Shown one piece after another: positions 33,612 to 41,549 of a DNA stretch of 64,000 nt. Positions within the stretch are counted from its first letter, which is position 1. Each line of letters starts with the position of its first letter. The translations under genes and the position numbers were made by a program. Source of the stretch: a virus; the IMG/VR virus record IMGVR_UViG_3300029922_000005, positions 1 through 64,000 of that record. One strand, given 5' to 3'. A model generated the notes under the pieces. That model searched no databases. It was given only the letters and a program-made list of their open reading frames with translations, and had not been told where the DNA came from.

Positions 33612-35261
33612 TTATTTATTATTATTATTTAACTTTTCAATTGCTTCATTCATAATATCATCTGTTATACCTAATTCATGAGTGGTTTTAACAATATGTT
33701 TTTTATTAAATACATCATATAAATCATGCTTATTATCATCTATAATTATAAAATTACTAACTATTTTATTATTTTTCAACCAATCTTTTATATCGGCACC
33801 TCTTTTTTTAGATTTGTCATTTGGAACACAGTCATATATTTTATATTTAAAACCTGCTTTTTTCATCATATCTTCTATTTTACTTTTAGGTTTATCATCT
33901 CTATATGATGAAGATAAAACAACTTTAGCATCTGTTTTTTCAATTATTGTGTTTAAATTACTCATGGCAGTTTTACTCCATTTATCAGGCTCATTAAAAA
34001 ATTTATGATAATTTACATCAGAATTTTTATTATAAGGAATAAGTGGTCCATCAATATCTTCAAATATTACTTTTATTCCTCCATCTTTTTCTTTTTCTTT
34101 ATCTTTTTCAATAGTTTTTATTATACCATTAAATGATTCTAATCTGGAATAATTTTCATCATCTGCATCTATTATTATCCAAGGAGCATTTTTAGTATTT
34201 GTTTTTTTGAAAATTTCATTTATATATTTAGTAAATTCGTCCCATTTATCTAAAGTTTGTTCATCATTCTTACTAAATTTCCAATATTTTAATGGGTTAG
34301 ATTTTCTTAATTCAAACCTCATTTTTTGTACATCCTGAGATATAGAAAACCATATTTTTATAAGTATTATATCATCATCAATTAATTTATCTTCAAAATT
34401 ATTGACTTCTTTCATGAATTTATTATATTTATCTTCATTTGAATATCCCATTACAGGTTCTACATAACCTCTTGTATACCAAGATCTATCAAAGAACACA
34501 ATTTCACCGTTTTTAGGTAACACTTTTTCATATCTTTCAAACCAATTATCACTTTCTTCTTCTGAAGGAATACCAAAAGTTTGAACTTTAAAATGCTTAG
34601 GATCAAGAAATCTTGTTATATTTCTAATTGCAGATCCTTTTCCTGCTGCATCTCTACCTTCAAATATAATTAACACTTTTTTATTATTATATACAATCCA
34701 CTCTTGTAATTTCAATAATTCTATTTGATATTTATATTTTGTTTTTTGATAATCATCAAAAGGTACTTTATTTATTTTAATATCTATTTTATTATATGGT
34801 TCATATGACTTATCAGTTTCAATTTTATTGTAGAAAAATTCATAAGTGTTATCTATATATCTATCAACATTATCAAGATATGCTTTGAAAACACTATCTG
34901 CATTCTTTATATTAATATCAAATGAATTTGTTATAGAATATATTTTTAGAATATCATTAGCAAATTTACCTAATCTCATCTGTTTAATTATATCATCATC
35001 TACATTATTTAAAAAATCTTTAAATAAATCTTTAAATTTACCCATAGTATTTTTATTATAATTATTTAATAAATATGTTTTATATGATTCTAAATCTTCT
35101 TTAATTTGAGTTTTATAGAAATCTAATGTGTATTTTTTATCAATAGATTGCTTCAAATTTATAATTAAGCTTTTAAAAGAATGAATAAGGTTTTCCAATT
35201 CATCTTTACTACGATGAAAAAAAGCTTCATTTAGTTTATTATAATCATTATAGTTTAACAT
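33612..35261 (-). CDS. PPK2 polyphosphate kinase-HAD fusion
   Basis: A 549-residue protein with three parts. Residues 1-165: helical, unknown, opening MLNYNDYNKLNEAFF, an N-tag-like start. Residues about 170-390: PPK2 kinase with Walker A EGRDAAGKGSA near 200, Walker B FFDRSWYTRG near 255, and IKIWFSIS with a late WIIIDADDENYSR. Residues about 395-549: HAD-like domain with FEDIDGPLIP, LSSSYRDD and FIIIDDNKHDL. PPK2 makes NTPs or NDPs from polyphosphate. The attached HAD phosphatase is unusual; it could act on nucleotides or RNA ends. Confidence 0.85.
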   Translation of the reverse strand: MLNYNDYNKLNEAFFHRSKDELENLIHSFKSLIINLKQSIDKKYTLDFYKTQIKEDLESYKTYLLNNYNKNTMGKFKDLFKDFLNNVDDDIIKQMRLGKFANDILKIYSITNSFDINIKNADSVFKAYLDNVDRYIDNTYEFFYNKIETDKSYEPYNKIDIKINKVPFDDYQKTKYKYQIELLKLQEWIVYNNKKVLIIFEGRDAAGKGSAIRNITRFLDPKHFKVQTFGIPSEEESDNWFERYEKVLPKNGEIVFFDRSWYTRGYVEPVMGYSNEDKYNKFMKEVNNFEDKLIDDDIILIKIWFSISQDVQKMRFELRKSNPLKYWKFSKNDEQTLDKWDEFTKYINEIFKKTNTKNAPWIIIDADDENYSRLESFNGIIKTIEKDKEKEKDGGIKVIFEDIDGPLIPYNKNSDVNYHKFFNEPDKWSKTAMSNLNTIIEKTDAKVVLSSSYRDDKPKSKIEDMMKKAGFKYKIYDCVPNDKSKKRGADIKDWLKNNKIVSNFIIIDDNKHDLYDVFNKKHIVKTTHELGITDDIMNEAIEKLNNNNK

Positions 35262-35350
35262 TAGGCACTAATATTTTTATTTGTATTATATATAAAAAAA
35301 TAAGATCGTTATTTTATATTAAACTATTTTTATTTATGAATAATTATTTA

Positions 35351-35358
35351 TATCTTTG
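35351..35358 (+). promoter_or_regulatory. -7 element TATCTTTG
   Basis: Consensus Bacteroidetes -7 box about 84 nt before ATG 35442, with a TTTT at the -33 position rather than TTTG. Divergent from the PPK2-HAD gene. Confidence 0.5.
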
Positions 35359-35441
35359 TAATCTTAAATATTTTTAATGCTTATGATAAAAAAATATCAT
35401 AAATATTATATTAAACTTTATATTAATTAAAAAATAAAAAT

Positions 35442-35888
35442 ATGAAAAATATTGAAAAAACTAAATTTGAAATTAATAGTATAGACTTTAGTAATTTGAA
35501 TGACACTGATTCAAATAATTTAAAAATAGAGTTATTGAAATATAATGATGATGAATTAAAAGAATTATTATTATATATAATGGACGATAAATTATCAATA
35601 AACATAAATATGGATAGTGATCCAAATTTAAAAATACTATTTGATGATAAAAGAATTATGAATATTCTTGAAACCATGTATGATGAAAATAAAAAAGAAA
35701 TGGATAATATAGAAAAAAATACTCCAAATTTTAAAGCTATATTATGCGTTGGATTAGGATATGATATTTCAGGGTTGACTGATGAAAATATTAAAAATAT
35801 TCTTGAAAATGAATTTGGTGATAAATCAAAAATGATATTAACAGCAATGAGATTAGCATTCAAATTTGGTAAATGCTCTAATGAATAA
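35442..35888 (+). CDS. Unknown acidic 148-aa protein
   Basis: A soluble helical, acidic protein with a repeated NDDELKELLLYIMDDKL/NDENIKNILENEFGD helix pair and a FKAILCVGLGYD segment. Single-gene transcript with its own -7 box and terminator. No family recognised. Confidence 0.65.
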   Translation: MKNIEKTKFEINSIDFSNLNDTDSNNLKIELLKYNDDELKELLLYIMDDKLSININMDSDPNLKILFDDKRIMNILETMYDENKKEMDNIEKNTPNFKAILCVGLGYDISGLTDENIKNILENEFGDKSKMILTAMRLAFKFGKCSNE

Positions 35889-35902
35889 TAAAATAATATT
35901 TA

Positions 35903-35938
35903 TTAAAAAAGTTCAAGTAAATTACTTGAACTTTTTTG
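35903..35938. terminator. Bidirectional terminator
   Basis: Stem GTTCAAGTAA/TTACTTGAAC at 35911-35931 with A run before and T run after, serving converging genes. The TCAAGTA/TACTTGA core reappears as an inverted repeat in the 39-42 kb RNA locus. Confidence 0.85.
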
Positions 35939-35941
35939 TTT

Positions 35942-36541
35942 TTATAGTTTTCTATTTTTTATTTTGTAAAATTGAAAATCATTTGGTAAATTTTTATTTG
36001 GAAAATAATAAGTTAATGTATCATTAGTAGGCGATATTATTTGTTTGTAAAATCCATTAGGAACATGAGCACCAGATTTTAGAATTAATAAATTTCCAGT
36101 AAAATCTAATACAACTTTAACTGTCAATTTTTTATATTTAGTAAATAGAGTAGTTCTTTCATAGTTTTCTAAATGTTCCCATGTTACTCTATTTAATGTA
36201 TAATATTGCAAAGAGCAATTTAAATATGAAAATGTTTCATATAAATGATTTTTAGTATCAGAAAAAGTTGCGGCTGGAGCTAAATGTCCTTTATCCCATA
36301 CATTATTCAAATAATCCGCATTAGTTGAAGTAATTATACCTGGAACTTCATAAAAATCCATTCCTGCTCTTGAAACATTCTTTGTCACATTAGTTATATA
36401 ATAAATAACCCAATTAGGTTGCTTATATACCTCATTGTATGATACAGTATAAATGTCGTTTTTGACTATAACATTAGTTCTTTGAGAAAAAGAAAATAAT
36501 GTTGCAAACATAAAAATTAATAATATTGATAATTTTTTCAT
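35942..36541 (-). CDS. Secreted NUC-type nuclease
   Basis: A 199-residue protein with a Sec signal peptide (MKKLSILLIFMFATLFSFS) and the DNA/RNA non-specific endonuclease fold: YEVYKQPNWVIYYIT-like region, then the catalytic DKGHLAPAATF (DRGH variant with the general-base His), and a metal-side NCSLQYY (usually an Asn in this place) after it. The family cuts DNA and RNA with a bound Mg2+. Export to the periplasm suggests degrading incoming or host DNA there, perhaps superinfection exclusion. Confidence 0.8.
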   Translation of the reverse strand: MKKLSILLIFMFATLFSFSQRTNVIVKNDIYTVSYNEVYKQPNWVIYYITNVTKNVSRAGMDFYEVPGIITSTNADYLNNVWDKGHLAPAATFSDTKNHLYETFSYLNCSLQYYTLNRVTWEHLENYERTTLFTKYKKLTVKVVLDFTGNLLILKSGAHVPNGFYKQIISPTNDTLTYYFPNKNLPNDFQFYKIKNRKL

Positions 36542-36599
36542 AAGATTTTTTATTTTATATATTAATATATATAAGTATCAAAAATAAAATTTATAAAAT

Positions 36600-36899
36600 A
36601 TGAAATATATAAAAACTTTTGAATTCGTTAGCAGAGAAGTAGATTTACCAATAGGATATTATGTTATTCCTGCTCTTAAAGGAATAAATTATGATATTCA
36701 ATATAAAAATAAAATCAGTAATAATATTTTTCAAATAATAAATAAAAGTAAGACACAATTTAAAATTGATTTTAAAGATTATTATCATGAAGATGGGTTT
36801 TGGATTGACAAAAAAGATGTTTATAAATTCTCAGGAAGTAAAAAAGTACTACAAGATAAATTGGAATTAATGAAACAAACGAATAAATTTAACTTATGA
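36600..36899 (+). CDS. Tagged cassette protein
   Basis: A 99-residue plus-strand member: MKYIKTFEFVSREVDLPIGY, beta-rich middle (YYVIPALKGINYDIQ), end MKQTNKFNL. Overlaps the next tagged gene by 4 nt, so the junction structure is the same on either strand. Confidence 0.78.
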   Translation: MKYIKTFEFVSREVDLPIGYYVIPALKGINYDIQYKNKISNNIFQIINKSKTQFKIDFKDYYHEDGFWIDKKDVYKFSGSKKVLQDKLELMKQTNKFNL

Positions 36900-37288
36900 T
36901 AACAAATTTTAAACTATATGAAATAATAAAAAAATCTCCAACTAAAAAAGCATTAGCAAGAGATTATAAAATAGGAGATTATGTTATATGTGAATGTAAA
37001 ACATCATTTACATTTCCTGAACTTCCTGAACTTAATGAATTTACATTGAATAATATCGGACAAATAATAGATATTTTGGATATAAGAAGACGTAGTGATA
37101 TTTATGTTGTTCAATTTGATTATATTCCAGAAATATTAAGACCTGGATTCCAAATCAAATATAATAAAGCTGATATAAATAAAAAATATGAAAATTCAAT
37201 AACTTTTAATAGAGAAGATATAAAATATTTATCAGATGATAAATCAGATTTAGAAACATTAATATCAGCAAATAAATTTAATTTATAA
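36896..37288 (+). CDS. Tagged cassette protein, diverged N-tag
   Basis: A 130-residue protein: MITNFKLYEIIKKSP (tag-like FKLYE), then YKIGDYVICECKT, the GDYV turn, and the end SANKFNL. The middle IGQIIDILDIRRRSDIYVVQ matches the SH3-like reading of other GDYV members. Confidence 0.75.
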   Translation: MITNFKLYEIIKKSPTKKALARDYKIGDYVICECKTSFTFPELPELNEFTLNNIGQIIDILDIRRRSDIYVVQFDYIPEILRPGFQIKYNKADINKKYENSITFNREDIKYLSDDKSDLETLISANKFNL

Positions 37289-37289
37289 T

Positions 37290-37829
37290 TTATTTATATA
37301 AAATATTTTTCATATTTTTTGCATTATCTGATTGACCATCAAACGCTTCTACTTCCCAAGGACGTTGATCATAATTCATATCTGATATATCAACCACTTC
37401 ATTCAACCATAAATATGCACCACTTTTGCTAATGATTAATGTTTTATCATAATATTGTTTTAAATGAATTAATTCATGAGATAATATAGTAATATTTTGA
37501 CTTCTATCATAATTTCCAATAAGAATATAATATATATCATTAGAATCCACTATATATGCTTTTAATTCAATATCTTCTCCATTAATTTCTTCTGATGTCT
37601 GTTGAATATTTTTAATTATAACAGTTACGGTATCAATTTTAAGTGATCTTAGTCCTGATTCTACTATAGTATCTAAATATGATTTATTAGTTAAATTATA
37701 AATATGATGATATTTATAAAATTCAATTTTATCAAATGGTTTATCTTTAACTGTAGATAATTTATAAATTATAAATGTAACTATTAGTAAAGATAAAATT
37801 ATTATTCCAATTTTTATTATTTTGCTCAT
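37290..37829 (-). CDS. Membrane-anchored HExxH protein
   Basis: A 179-residue protein with an N-terminal anchor (residues 5-24, IGIIILSLLIVTFIIYKL) and a zincin motif SHELIHLKQYY (HExxH) at about 135, followed by a Trp/Glu-rich end. Likely a periplasmic or membrane-side metallopeptidase-like protein. The substrate is unknown and the third zinc ligand is not obvious. Confidence 0.65.
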   Translation of the reverse strand: MSKIIKIGIIILSLLIVTFIIYKLSTVKDKPFDKIEFYKYHHIYNLTNKSYLDTIVESGLRSLKIDTVTVIIKNIQQTSEEINGEDIELKAYIVDSNDIYYILIGNYDRSQNITILSHELIHLKQYYDKTLIISKSGAYLWLNEVVDISDMNYDQRPWEVEAFDGQSDNAKNMKNILYK

Positions 37830-38353
37830 TTGTGAGTTATTTTTTTTAAAGATTCAATTATTAAATTTATATTAGCATTAATCCAACCGCATAATTGATT
37901 AGATATTATATTCTCAGTTTCTCTATCCTTTTTAGCTAAATTTAACCAATATGATAAAGGTTTTACTGCTAAATTATATTTATTACCACCTAACCATAAA
38001 GAATTGATTGTAGCAGAATATTTATTTGTTGATCTATTTATTCCATTTGGATTAACTTCTATGTTTTTTATTACATTAAATATAGTATTTGTAGGATCTG
38101 ATTTTTTTAATTGAATTATCATTGCTTCATCTTCAATAATCTCATCATTAATGAGTCTATTTAGAGAATTTATTGATATTATTGATTTAGTAACTACTTG
38201 TTCAGTTAATTTACCAATAGGTAATAATAAATTTTTAAGTTGTTCTATTAATTTATTTGCTTTTATTCCTGCGTTATACCTAGTATTTTCAGGAGTAAAA
38301 CCATCAGTTAGTACATCTTCATTGTATTTATCAAAACTTTTTATATTTTTCAT
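37826..38353 (-). CDS. Protein with N-tag only
   Basis: A 175-residue protein starting MKNIKSFDKYNEDVLTDGFT, a variant of the N-tag with D for E, but ending LKKITHK without NKFNL. Middle is helical with no known domain. ATGA overlap with the HExxH gene. Confidence 0.68.
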   Translation of the reverse strand: MKNIKSFDKYNEDVLTDGFTPENTRYNAGIKANKLIEQLKNLLLPIGKLTEQVVTKSIISINSLNRLINDEIIEDEAMIIQLKKSDPTNTIFNVIKNIEVNPNGINRSTNKYSATINSLWLGGNKYNLAVKPLSYWLNLAKKDRETENIISNQLCGWINANINLIIESLKKITHK

Positions 38354-38386
38354 AATACCATATATATTAAAAAATAAAAATCAAAT

Positions 38387-38560
38387 ATGCAGGACGATAA
38401 AAAATGGTTAGAAGATATTAATGACGATATGATATGTGAAGTTTGTGGGCATAAAAATAAAAATTGTACATGTAAAACTCAAAGAACTAATAATATAATT
38501 ATGACAATTGGCGTTATTCTTCTTGTGTTAGCTTTTCTTGCATTAGAATTTTTAGTATAA
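38387..38560 (+). CDS. Cys-rich membrane microprotein
   Basis: A 57-residue frame: acidic start MQDDKKWLEDINDD, zinc-like ICEVCGHKNKNCTCK, then one membrane helix (IIMTIGVILLVLAFLALEFL). It is 16 nt before the next start. Function unknown. Confidence 0.52.
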   Translation: MQDDKKWLEDINDDMICEVCGHKNKNCTCKTQRTNNIIMTIGVILLVLAFLALEFLV

Positions 38561-38576
38561 AAATAAAATAAATAAT

Positions 38577-38906
38577 ATGATTAAAGTTTATATTGCATCT
38601 CCTTATACAAAAGGAGATCCTGCAGTTAATGTCAAAACTCAAATTGATATGGCAGATGAATTAATAAATAAAGGATTTGCGCCATTCGTTCCATTATATT
38701 TCCATTTTCAACATATGCATCATCCCAGACCATATGAAGATTGGTTGAAATTAGATTTAGAATGGATAAAAAGTTGTGATTGTATATTAAGATTACCAGG
38801 AGAATCAAGCGGAGCAGATAAAGAAGTTGATTTTGCAACTAATAATGATACATTAGTATTTTTCTCAATGAAAGATTTATGTTTTTATTACGATATAGAA
38901 TATTAA
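38577..38906 (+). CDS. Nucleoside deoxyribosyltransferase-like
   Basis: A 109-residue Rossmann-like protein: KVYIASPYTKGD (Y/S/P signature), ADELINKGFAPFVPLYF, DLEWIKSCDCILRLPGESSGADKEVDFA. The SGADKE element matches the SGA-E motif of nucleoside 2-deoxyribosyltransferase and DUF1937/DUF4406 proteins. It may swap or hydrolyse a base from a nucleotide. Last gene before the RNA locus. Confidence 0.7.
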   Translation: MIKVYIASPYTKGDPAVNVKTQIDMADELINKGFAPFVPLYFHFQHMHHPRPYEDWLKLDLEWIKSCDCILRLPGESSGADKEVDFATNNDTLVFFSMKDLCFYYDIEY

Positions 38907-38958
38907 TTTATTGATATATAAATATTTAAAAAATATTTTAAAATTTAACACTAAAATA

Positions 38959-38989
38959 TTTGGTGATATGAAAACTTTTAGTAATTTTG
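38959..38989 (+). promoter_or_regulatory. RNA-locus promoter P1
   Basis: TTTG 38959-38962, TAATTTTG 38982-38989, 19-nt spacer. First of ten similar promoters; downstream 38990-39116 holds no clear hairpin. Confidence 0.75.
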
Positions 38990-39116
38990 CATCACAAACA
39001 AAAACAAATGTAATTATTTACAATCAAATCAACTAAGAAAAATAATAAATATCTTAGTTGATTTGATAATTTAATAAGAGGACTTGAAAAAAATTTCAAA
39101 ACTTTAACATTAAATA

Positions 39117-39148
39117 TTTGGTGAAATGAAAACATTTTTATAATTTTA
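39117..39148 (+). promoter_or_regulatory. RNA-locus promoter P2
   Basis: TTTG 39117-39120, TAATTTTA 39141-39148 (final A for G), 20-nt spacer. Confidence 0.65.
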
Positions 39149-39223
39149 TTCTACAATAAAAAAACAAAAATTTTTAAGTAATAGTATTGAAAAAAAAAAA
39201 CTTCAAAACTTTATCATTAAATA

Positions 39224-39255
39224 TTTGGTAAAACAAAAAACTTTTTGTAATTTTA
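39224..39255 (+). promoter_or_regulatory. RNA-locus promoter P3
   Basis: TTTG 39224-39227, TAATTTTA 39248-39255, 20-nt spacer; the spacer GGTAAAACAAAAAACTTTTT is the form repeated in later copies. Confidence 0.68.
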
Positions 39256-39272
39256 TTCTACAACAAAAAATA

Positions 39273-39290
39273 TCAAGTAAGAGTACTTGA
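39273..39290. repeat. Inverted repeat TCAAGTA/TACTTGA
   Basis: TCAAGTA-AGAG-TACTTGA. Further copies at 40595-40610, 40904-40921 and 41647-41664 and degenerate ones near 39170 and 39845; most lie 30-60 nt upstream of a promoter. No T run follows, so they are not standard terminators except perhaps the last. Confidence 0.6.
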
Positions 39291-39321
39291 GAAAAAAAGT
39301 TCAAAACTTTAACATTAAATA

Positions 39322-39353
39322 TTTGGTAAAACAAAAAACTTTTTGTAATTTTG
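39322..39353 (+). promoter_or_regulatory. RNA-locus promoter P4
   Basis: TTTG 39322-39325, TAATTTTG 39346-39353, 20-nt spacer identical to P3. Confidence 0.78.
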
Positions 39354-39430
39354 AACTACAACATCAAAAGAAAAGTAATTATAAAAATTATATTTTAATT
39401 GAAAAAAAGTAGAAAAAACTTTCAAAAATA

Positions 39431-39462
39431 TTTGGTAAAACAAAAAACTTTTTGTAACTTTG
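39431..39462 (+). promoter_or_regulatory. RNA-locus promoter P5
   Basis: TTTG 39431-39434, TAACTTTG 39455-39462, 20-nt spacer. Confidence 0.78.
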
Positions 39463-39540
39463 AACTACAATTCAAAAAGAAATATAGTTTTAAAAAATTA
39501 AATTTCAATTGAAAAAAGTTCAAACTTTAACATTAAAATA

Positions 39541-39572
39541 TTTGGTAAAACAAAAAACTTTTTGTAACTTTG
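39541..39572 (+). promoter_or_regulatory. RNA-locus promoter P6
   Basis: TTTG 39541-39544, TAACTTTG 39565-39572. Directly upstream of cloverleaf copy a and GNRA-hairpin motif copy 1. Confidence 0.82.
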
Positions 39573-39611
39573 AACTACAATAAAAAACAAATCAAACTTC
39601 AGATTGAAAAA

Positions 39612-39681
39612 AATCTAATGGTACAAAAACCAACTCAAAGCTTGCGAGAGTATAGATAGTGCAAATGAACACACTTAGATT
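39612..39681 (+). ncRNA. Cloverleaf-like RNA, copy a
   Basis: Outer 7-bp stem AATCTAA/TTAGATT encloses three hairpins: TGG/CCA, ACTC/GAGT around the conserved loop AAGCTTGC, and GTG/CAC. The middle stem differs in sequence from other copies (CCTT/AAGG) but keeps pairing, which supports RNA structure. Layout is that of a small tRNA cloverleaf without a TTC-type T loop. Confidence 0.65.
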
Positions 39682-39761
39682 AATGTAATAATAATTTAGT
39701 AGTAAGGAAACAAACTTTAATCTTGAAAAAGTTTATAGTGAAACTTGAAAATAAATTTAAT

Positions 39762-39827
39762 ATTACAAAAGTAAATATAGTAAGTTCAAACTTACTGTTT
39801 CTAATCTGTGAAGATAAAAAGGACTGA
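39762..39827 (+). ncRNA. GNRA-hairpin RNA motif, copy 1
   Basis: ATTACAAAAGTAAATAT lead, hairpin AGTAAG/CTTACT, then ATCT-GTGA-AGAT with a GNRA tetraloop, then GGACTGA. Follows cloverleaf copy a in the same P6 unit. Confidence 0.55.
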
Positions 39828-39895
39828 AAATGATTTGATTTTTATTTACTCTTGTAAACGTACTTGAGAAAAAATAGAAAATACTTTCAAAAATA

Positions 39896-39927
39896 TTTGG
39901 TAAAACAAAAAACTTTTTGTAAATTTA
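39896..39927 (+). promoter_or_regulatory. RNA-locus promoter P7
   Basis: TTTG 39896-39899, TAAATTTA 39920-39927. Upstream of the 39.96-40.5 kb RNA region with a tRNA-like element. Confidence 0.68.
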
Positions 39928-39959
39928 TTCTATAATAATTTAAATCAAAAAATCAGATT

Positions 39960-40500
39960 TAAACAAGAAATATCAGCGAGATTTGCGCTCTGAGTGTATA
40001 TATTTATAAGAAAATATATATCAACCAGATGAATGAGAAGCTCATAGTGGTGAGTCAATGATAAGATTATAATCTTAAATAATCAATATTATCAAAGATA
40101 GACAGTCCATTGAAACAGATATATAAGACATGTAGAACTTATCTTGTTATAAATATACAAAGCAACCACACCGTGGAGATTGAATATTGGAATTAAATTT
40201 CGAATATGATAAAATCCTAATGTTAGATGAGACGTGACTAACTACTTTCATTCCACTACAAGGACTGATTATTGATTAAATTATAAAATGTTGGAGATAA
40301 GCACACAGGGTGCATCATTATTAGAATAATCTAATTTGAAGGGGCAAGTGTCAATGACACAAGGTTCAATTCCTTCTATCTTCACTATGAATATTGATTT
40401 CAACACTGAAAATCAGAACTTGTTCTGAAAGTAAGTTCCACTATTGATATTCATAACCAACAACAAGCGAGTTTTGGTTAAATAATAAATATTAAAAAAT
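39960..40500 (+). ncRNA. Structured RNA region after P7
   Basis: About 540 gene-free nt, G-richer than flanking spacers. It includes ACAAGGACTGA (40258-40268), the tail of the GNRA-hairpin motif, preceded by hairpin GTTAG/CTAAC, and a tRNA-like element at 40293. No protein frame. The class is unknown. Confidence 0.5.
40293..40384 (+). tRNA. tRNA-like element, class II form
   Basis: Acceptor GGAGATA/TATCTTC (one G-U), D-like stem GCAC/GTGC with a GG in the loop, long variable arm GTGTC/GACAC, and T arm AAGG-TTCAATT-CCTT (4 bp). The anticodon region is abnormal: ATTAT-TAGA-ATAAT or a larger insert instead of a 5-bp/7-nt arm. No CCA encoded. Could be a degenerate or decoy tRNA. Confidence 0.45.
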
Positions 40501-40640
40501 GTATATTAATTAATTGAAATCTCTTGAAAAAGAGCTGTTAATTTAAATAATATGATTTAATAACATTATTTAATCAAAATTCCTTGGATAAAAACAAGTA
40601 GGAGTACTTGAAAAATAGTTCAAACTTTAACATTAAAATA

Positions 40641-40672
40641 TTTGGTAAAACAAAAAACTTTTTGTAAATTTG
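40641..40672 (+). promoter_or_regulatory. RNA-locus promoter P8
   Basis: TTTG 40641-40644, TAAATTTG 40665-40672. Upstream of cloverleaf copy b and hairpin motif copy 2. Confidence 0.82.
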
Positions 40673-40714
40673 AACTACAATAAAAAAGAAAATCATAATT
40701 CAGATTTAATAGAT

Positions 40715-40784
40715 AATCTAATGGGATAAAAACCACCTTGAAGCTTGCAAAAGGAAAGATAGTGCAATTAAACACTCTTAGATT
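40715..40784 (+). ncRNA. Cloverleaf-like RNA, copy b
   Basis: Same 70-nt layout: AATCTAA/TTAGATT, TGG/CCA, CCTT/AAGG with AAGCTTGC loop, and GTG/CAC with loop CAATTAAA. Confidence 0.65.
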
Positions 40785-40812
40785 GATAATGATAATAATC
40801 GTAAGATTATTA

Positions 40813-40878
40813 AATTACAAGAATAAATATGATAAATGAAAATTTATTTTTTCTAAGCTGAGAAGCTAAAAGAACTGA
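40813..40878 (+). ncRNA. GNRA-hairpin RNA motif, copy 2
   Basis: ATTACAAGAATAAATAT lead, hairpin ATAAAT/ATTTAT, then AGCT-GAGA-AGCT (GNRA loop), then AGAACTGA. Stem sequences differ from copy 1 while pairing is kept. Confidence 0.55.
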
Positions 40879-40948
40879 TAAAAGATTTTTTTTAATACTC
40901 ATTTCAAGTAAGAGTACTTGAAAAAAATGTAGAAAAAATTCAAAAATA

Positions 40949-40980
40949 TTTGGTAAAACAAAAAACTTTTTGTAATTTTG
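40949..40980 (+). promoter_or_regulatory. RNA-locus promoter P9
   Basis: TTTG 40949-40952, TAATTTTG 40973-40980, same 20-nt spacer. Confidence 0.8.
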
Positions 40981-41095
40981 TACTTAATAAATAATAATCA
41001 TCTAATTGAAACTAGTTTATTGCTTCCATGTGATACTTCAATTTATGATTAGTAAGATTATTATTAATTTAAAAAAGTATAAAAATTCAAAAATA

Positions 41096-41127
41096 TTTGG
41101 TAAAACAAAAAACTTTTTGTAAATTTG
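41096..41127 (+). promoter_or_regulatory. RNA-locus promoter P10
   Basis: TTTG 41096-41099, TAAATTTG 41120-41127. Upstream of cloverleaf copies c, d, e, f and hairpin motif copy 3. Confidence 0.82.
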
Positions 41128-41172
41128 GACTACAATAATGAAACAAATCAAATTTCAGATTGAAGCAATAAA

Positions 41173-41243
41173 AATATAATGGTACAAAAACCACCTTGAA
41201 GCTTGCAAAAGGAGATAGTGCAAATGAACACAACTTATATATT
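41173..41243 (+). ncRNA. Cloverleaf-like RNA, copy c
   Basis: Outer stem is ATATAA/TTATAT, a compensatory change from TCTAA/TTAGA in other copies. Inner hairpins as in copy b with GTG-CAAATGAA-CAC. Confidence 0.65.
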
Positions 41244-41266
41244 AAGTATCTTGCTGAAACAATTAA

Positions 41267-41336
41267 AATCTAATGGGATAGAAACCACCTTGAAGCTTGC
41301 AAAAGGAGATAGTGCAATTAAACACACTTAGATATT
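41267..41336 (+). ncRNA. Cloverleaf-like RNA, copy d
   Basis: Near-identical to copy e, 93 nt upstream of it; a recent tandem duplication. Outer stem ATCTAA/TTAGAT. Confidence 0.65.
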
Positions 41337-41359
41337 AAATATTGTATAAGTAACTAAAA

Positions 41360-41429
41360 AATCTAATGGGATAGAAACCACCTTGAAGCTTGCAAAAGGA
41401 GATAGTGCAATTAAACACACTTAGATATT
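41360..41429 (+). ncRNA. Cloverleaf-like RNA, copy e
   Basis: Same fold as copy d; outer stem ATCTAA/TTAGAT, loop AAGCTTGC unchanged. Confidence 0.65.
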
Positions 41430-41452
41430 AATGAAATTGAAAAAGTAATAAA

Positions 41453-41503
41453 AATAATCAAAGGCAATAGCCACCTTGAAGCTTGCAAAAGGAGAGATTA
41501 ATA
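41453..41503 (+). ncRNA. Cloverleaf-like RNA, truncated copy f
   Basis: Lacks the GTG/CAC hairpin. First hairpin is GGC/GCC instead of TGG/CCA (pairing kept), second is CCTT/AAGG with AAGCTTGC, and the outer stem AATC/GATT is different again. Confidence 0.55.
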
Positions 41504-41549
41504 TTACAAAAGTAAATATTGCAAAAGTAATAAAAATTCAAGGATTTAT

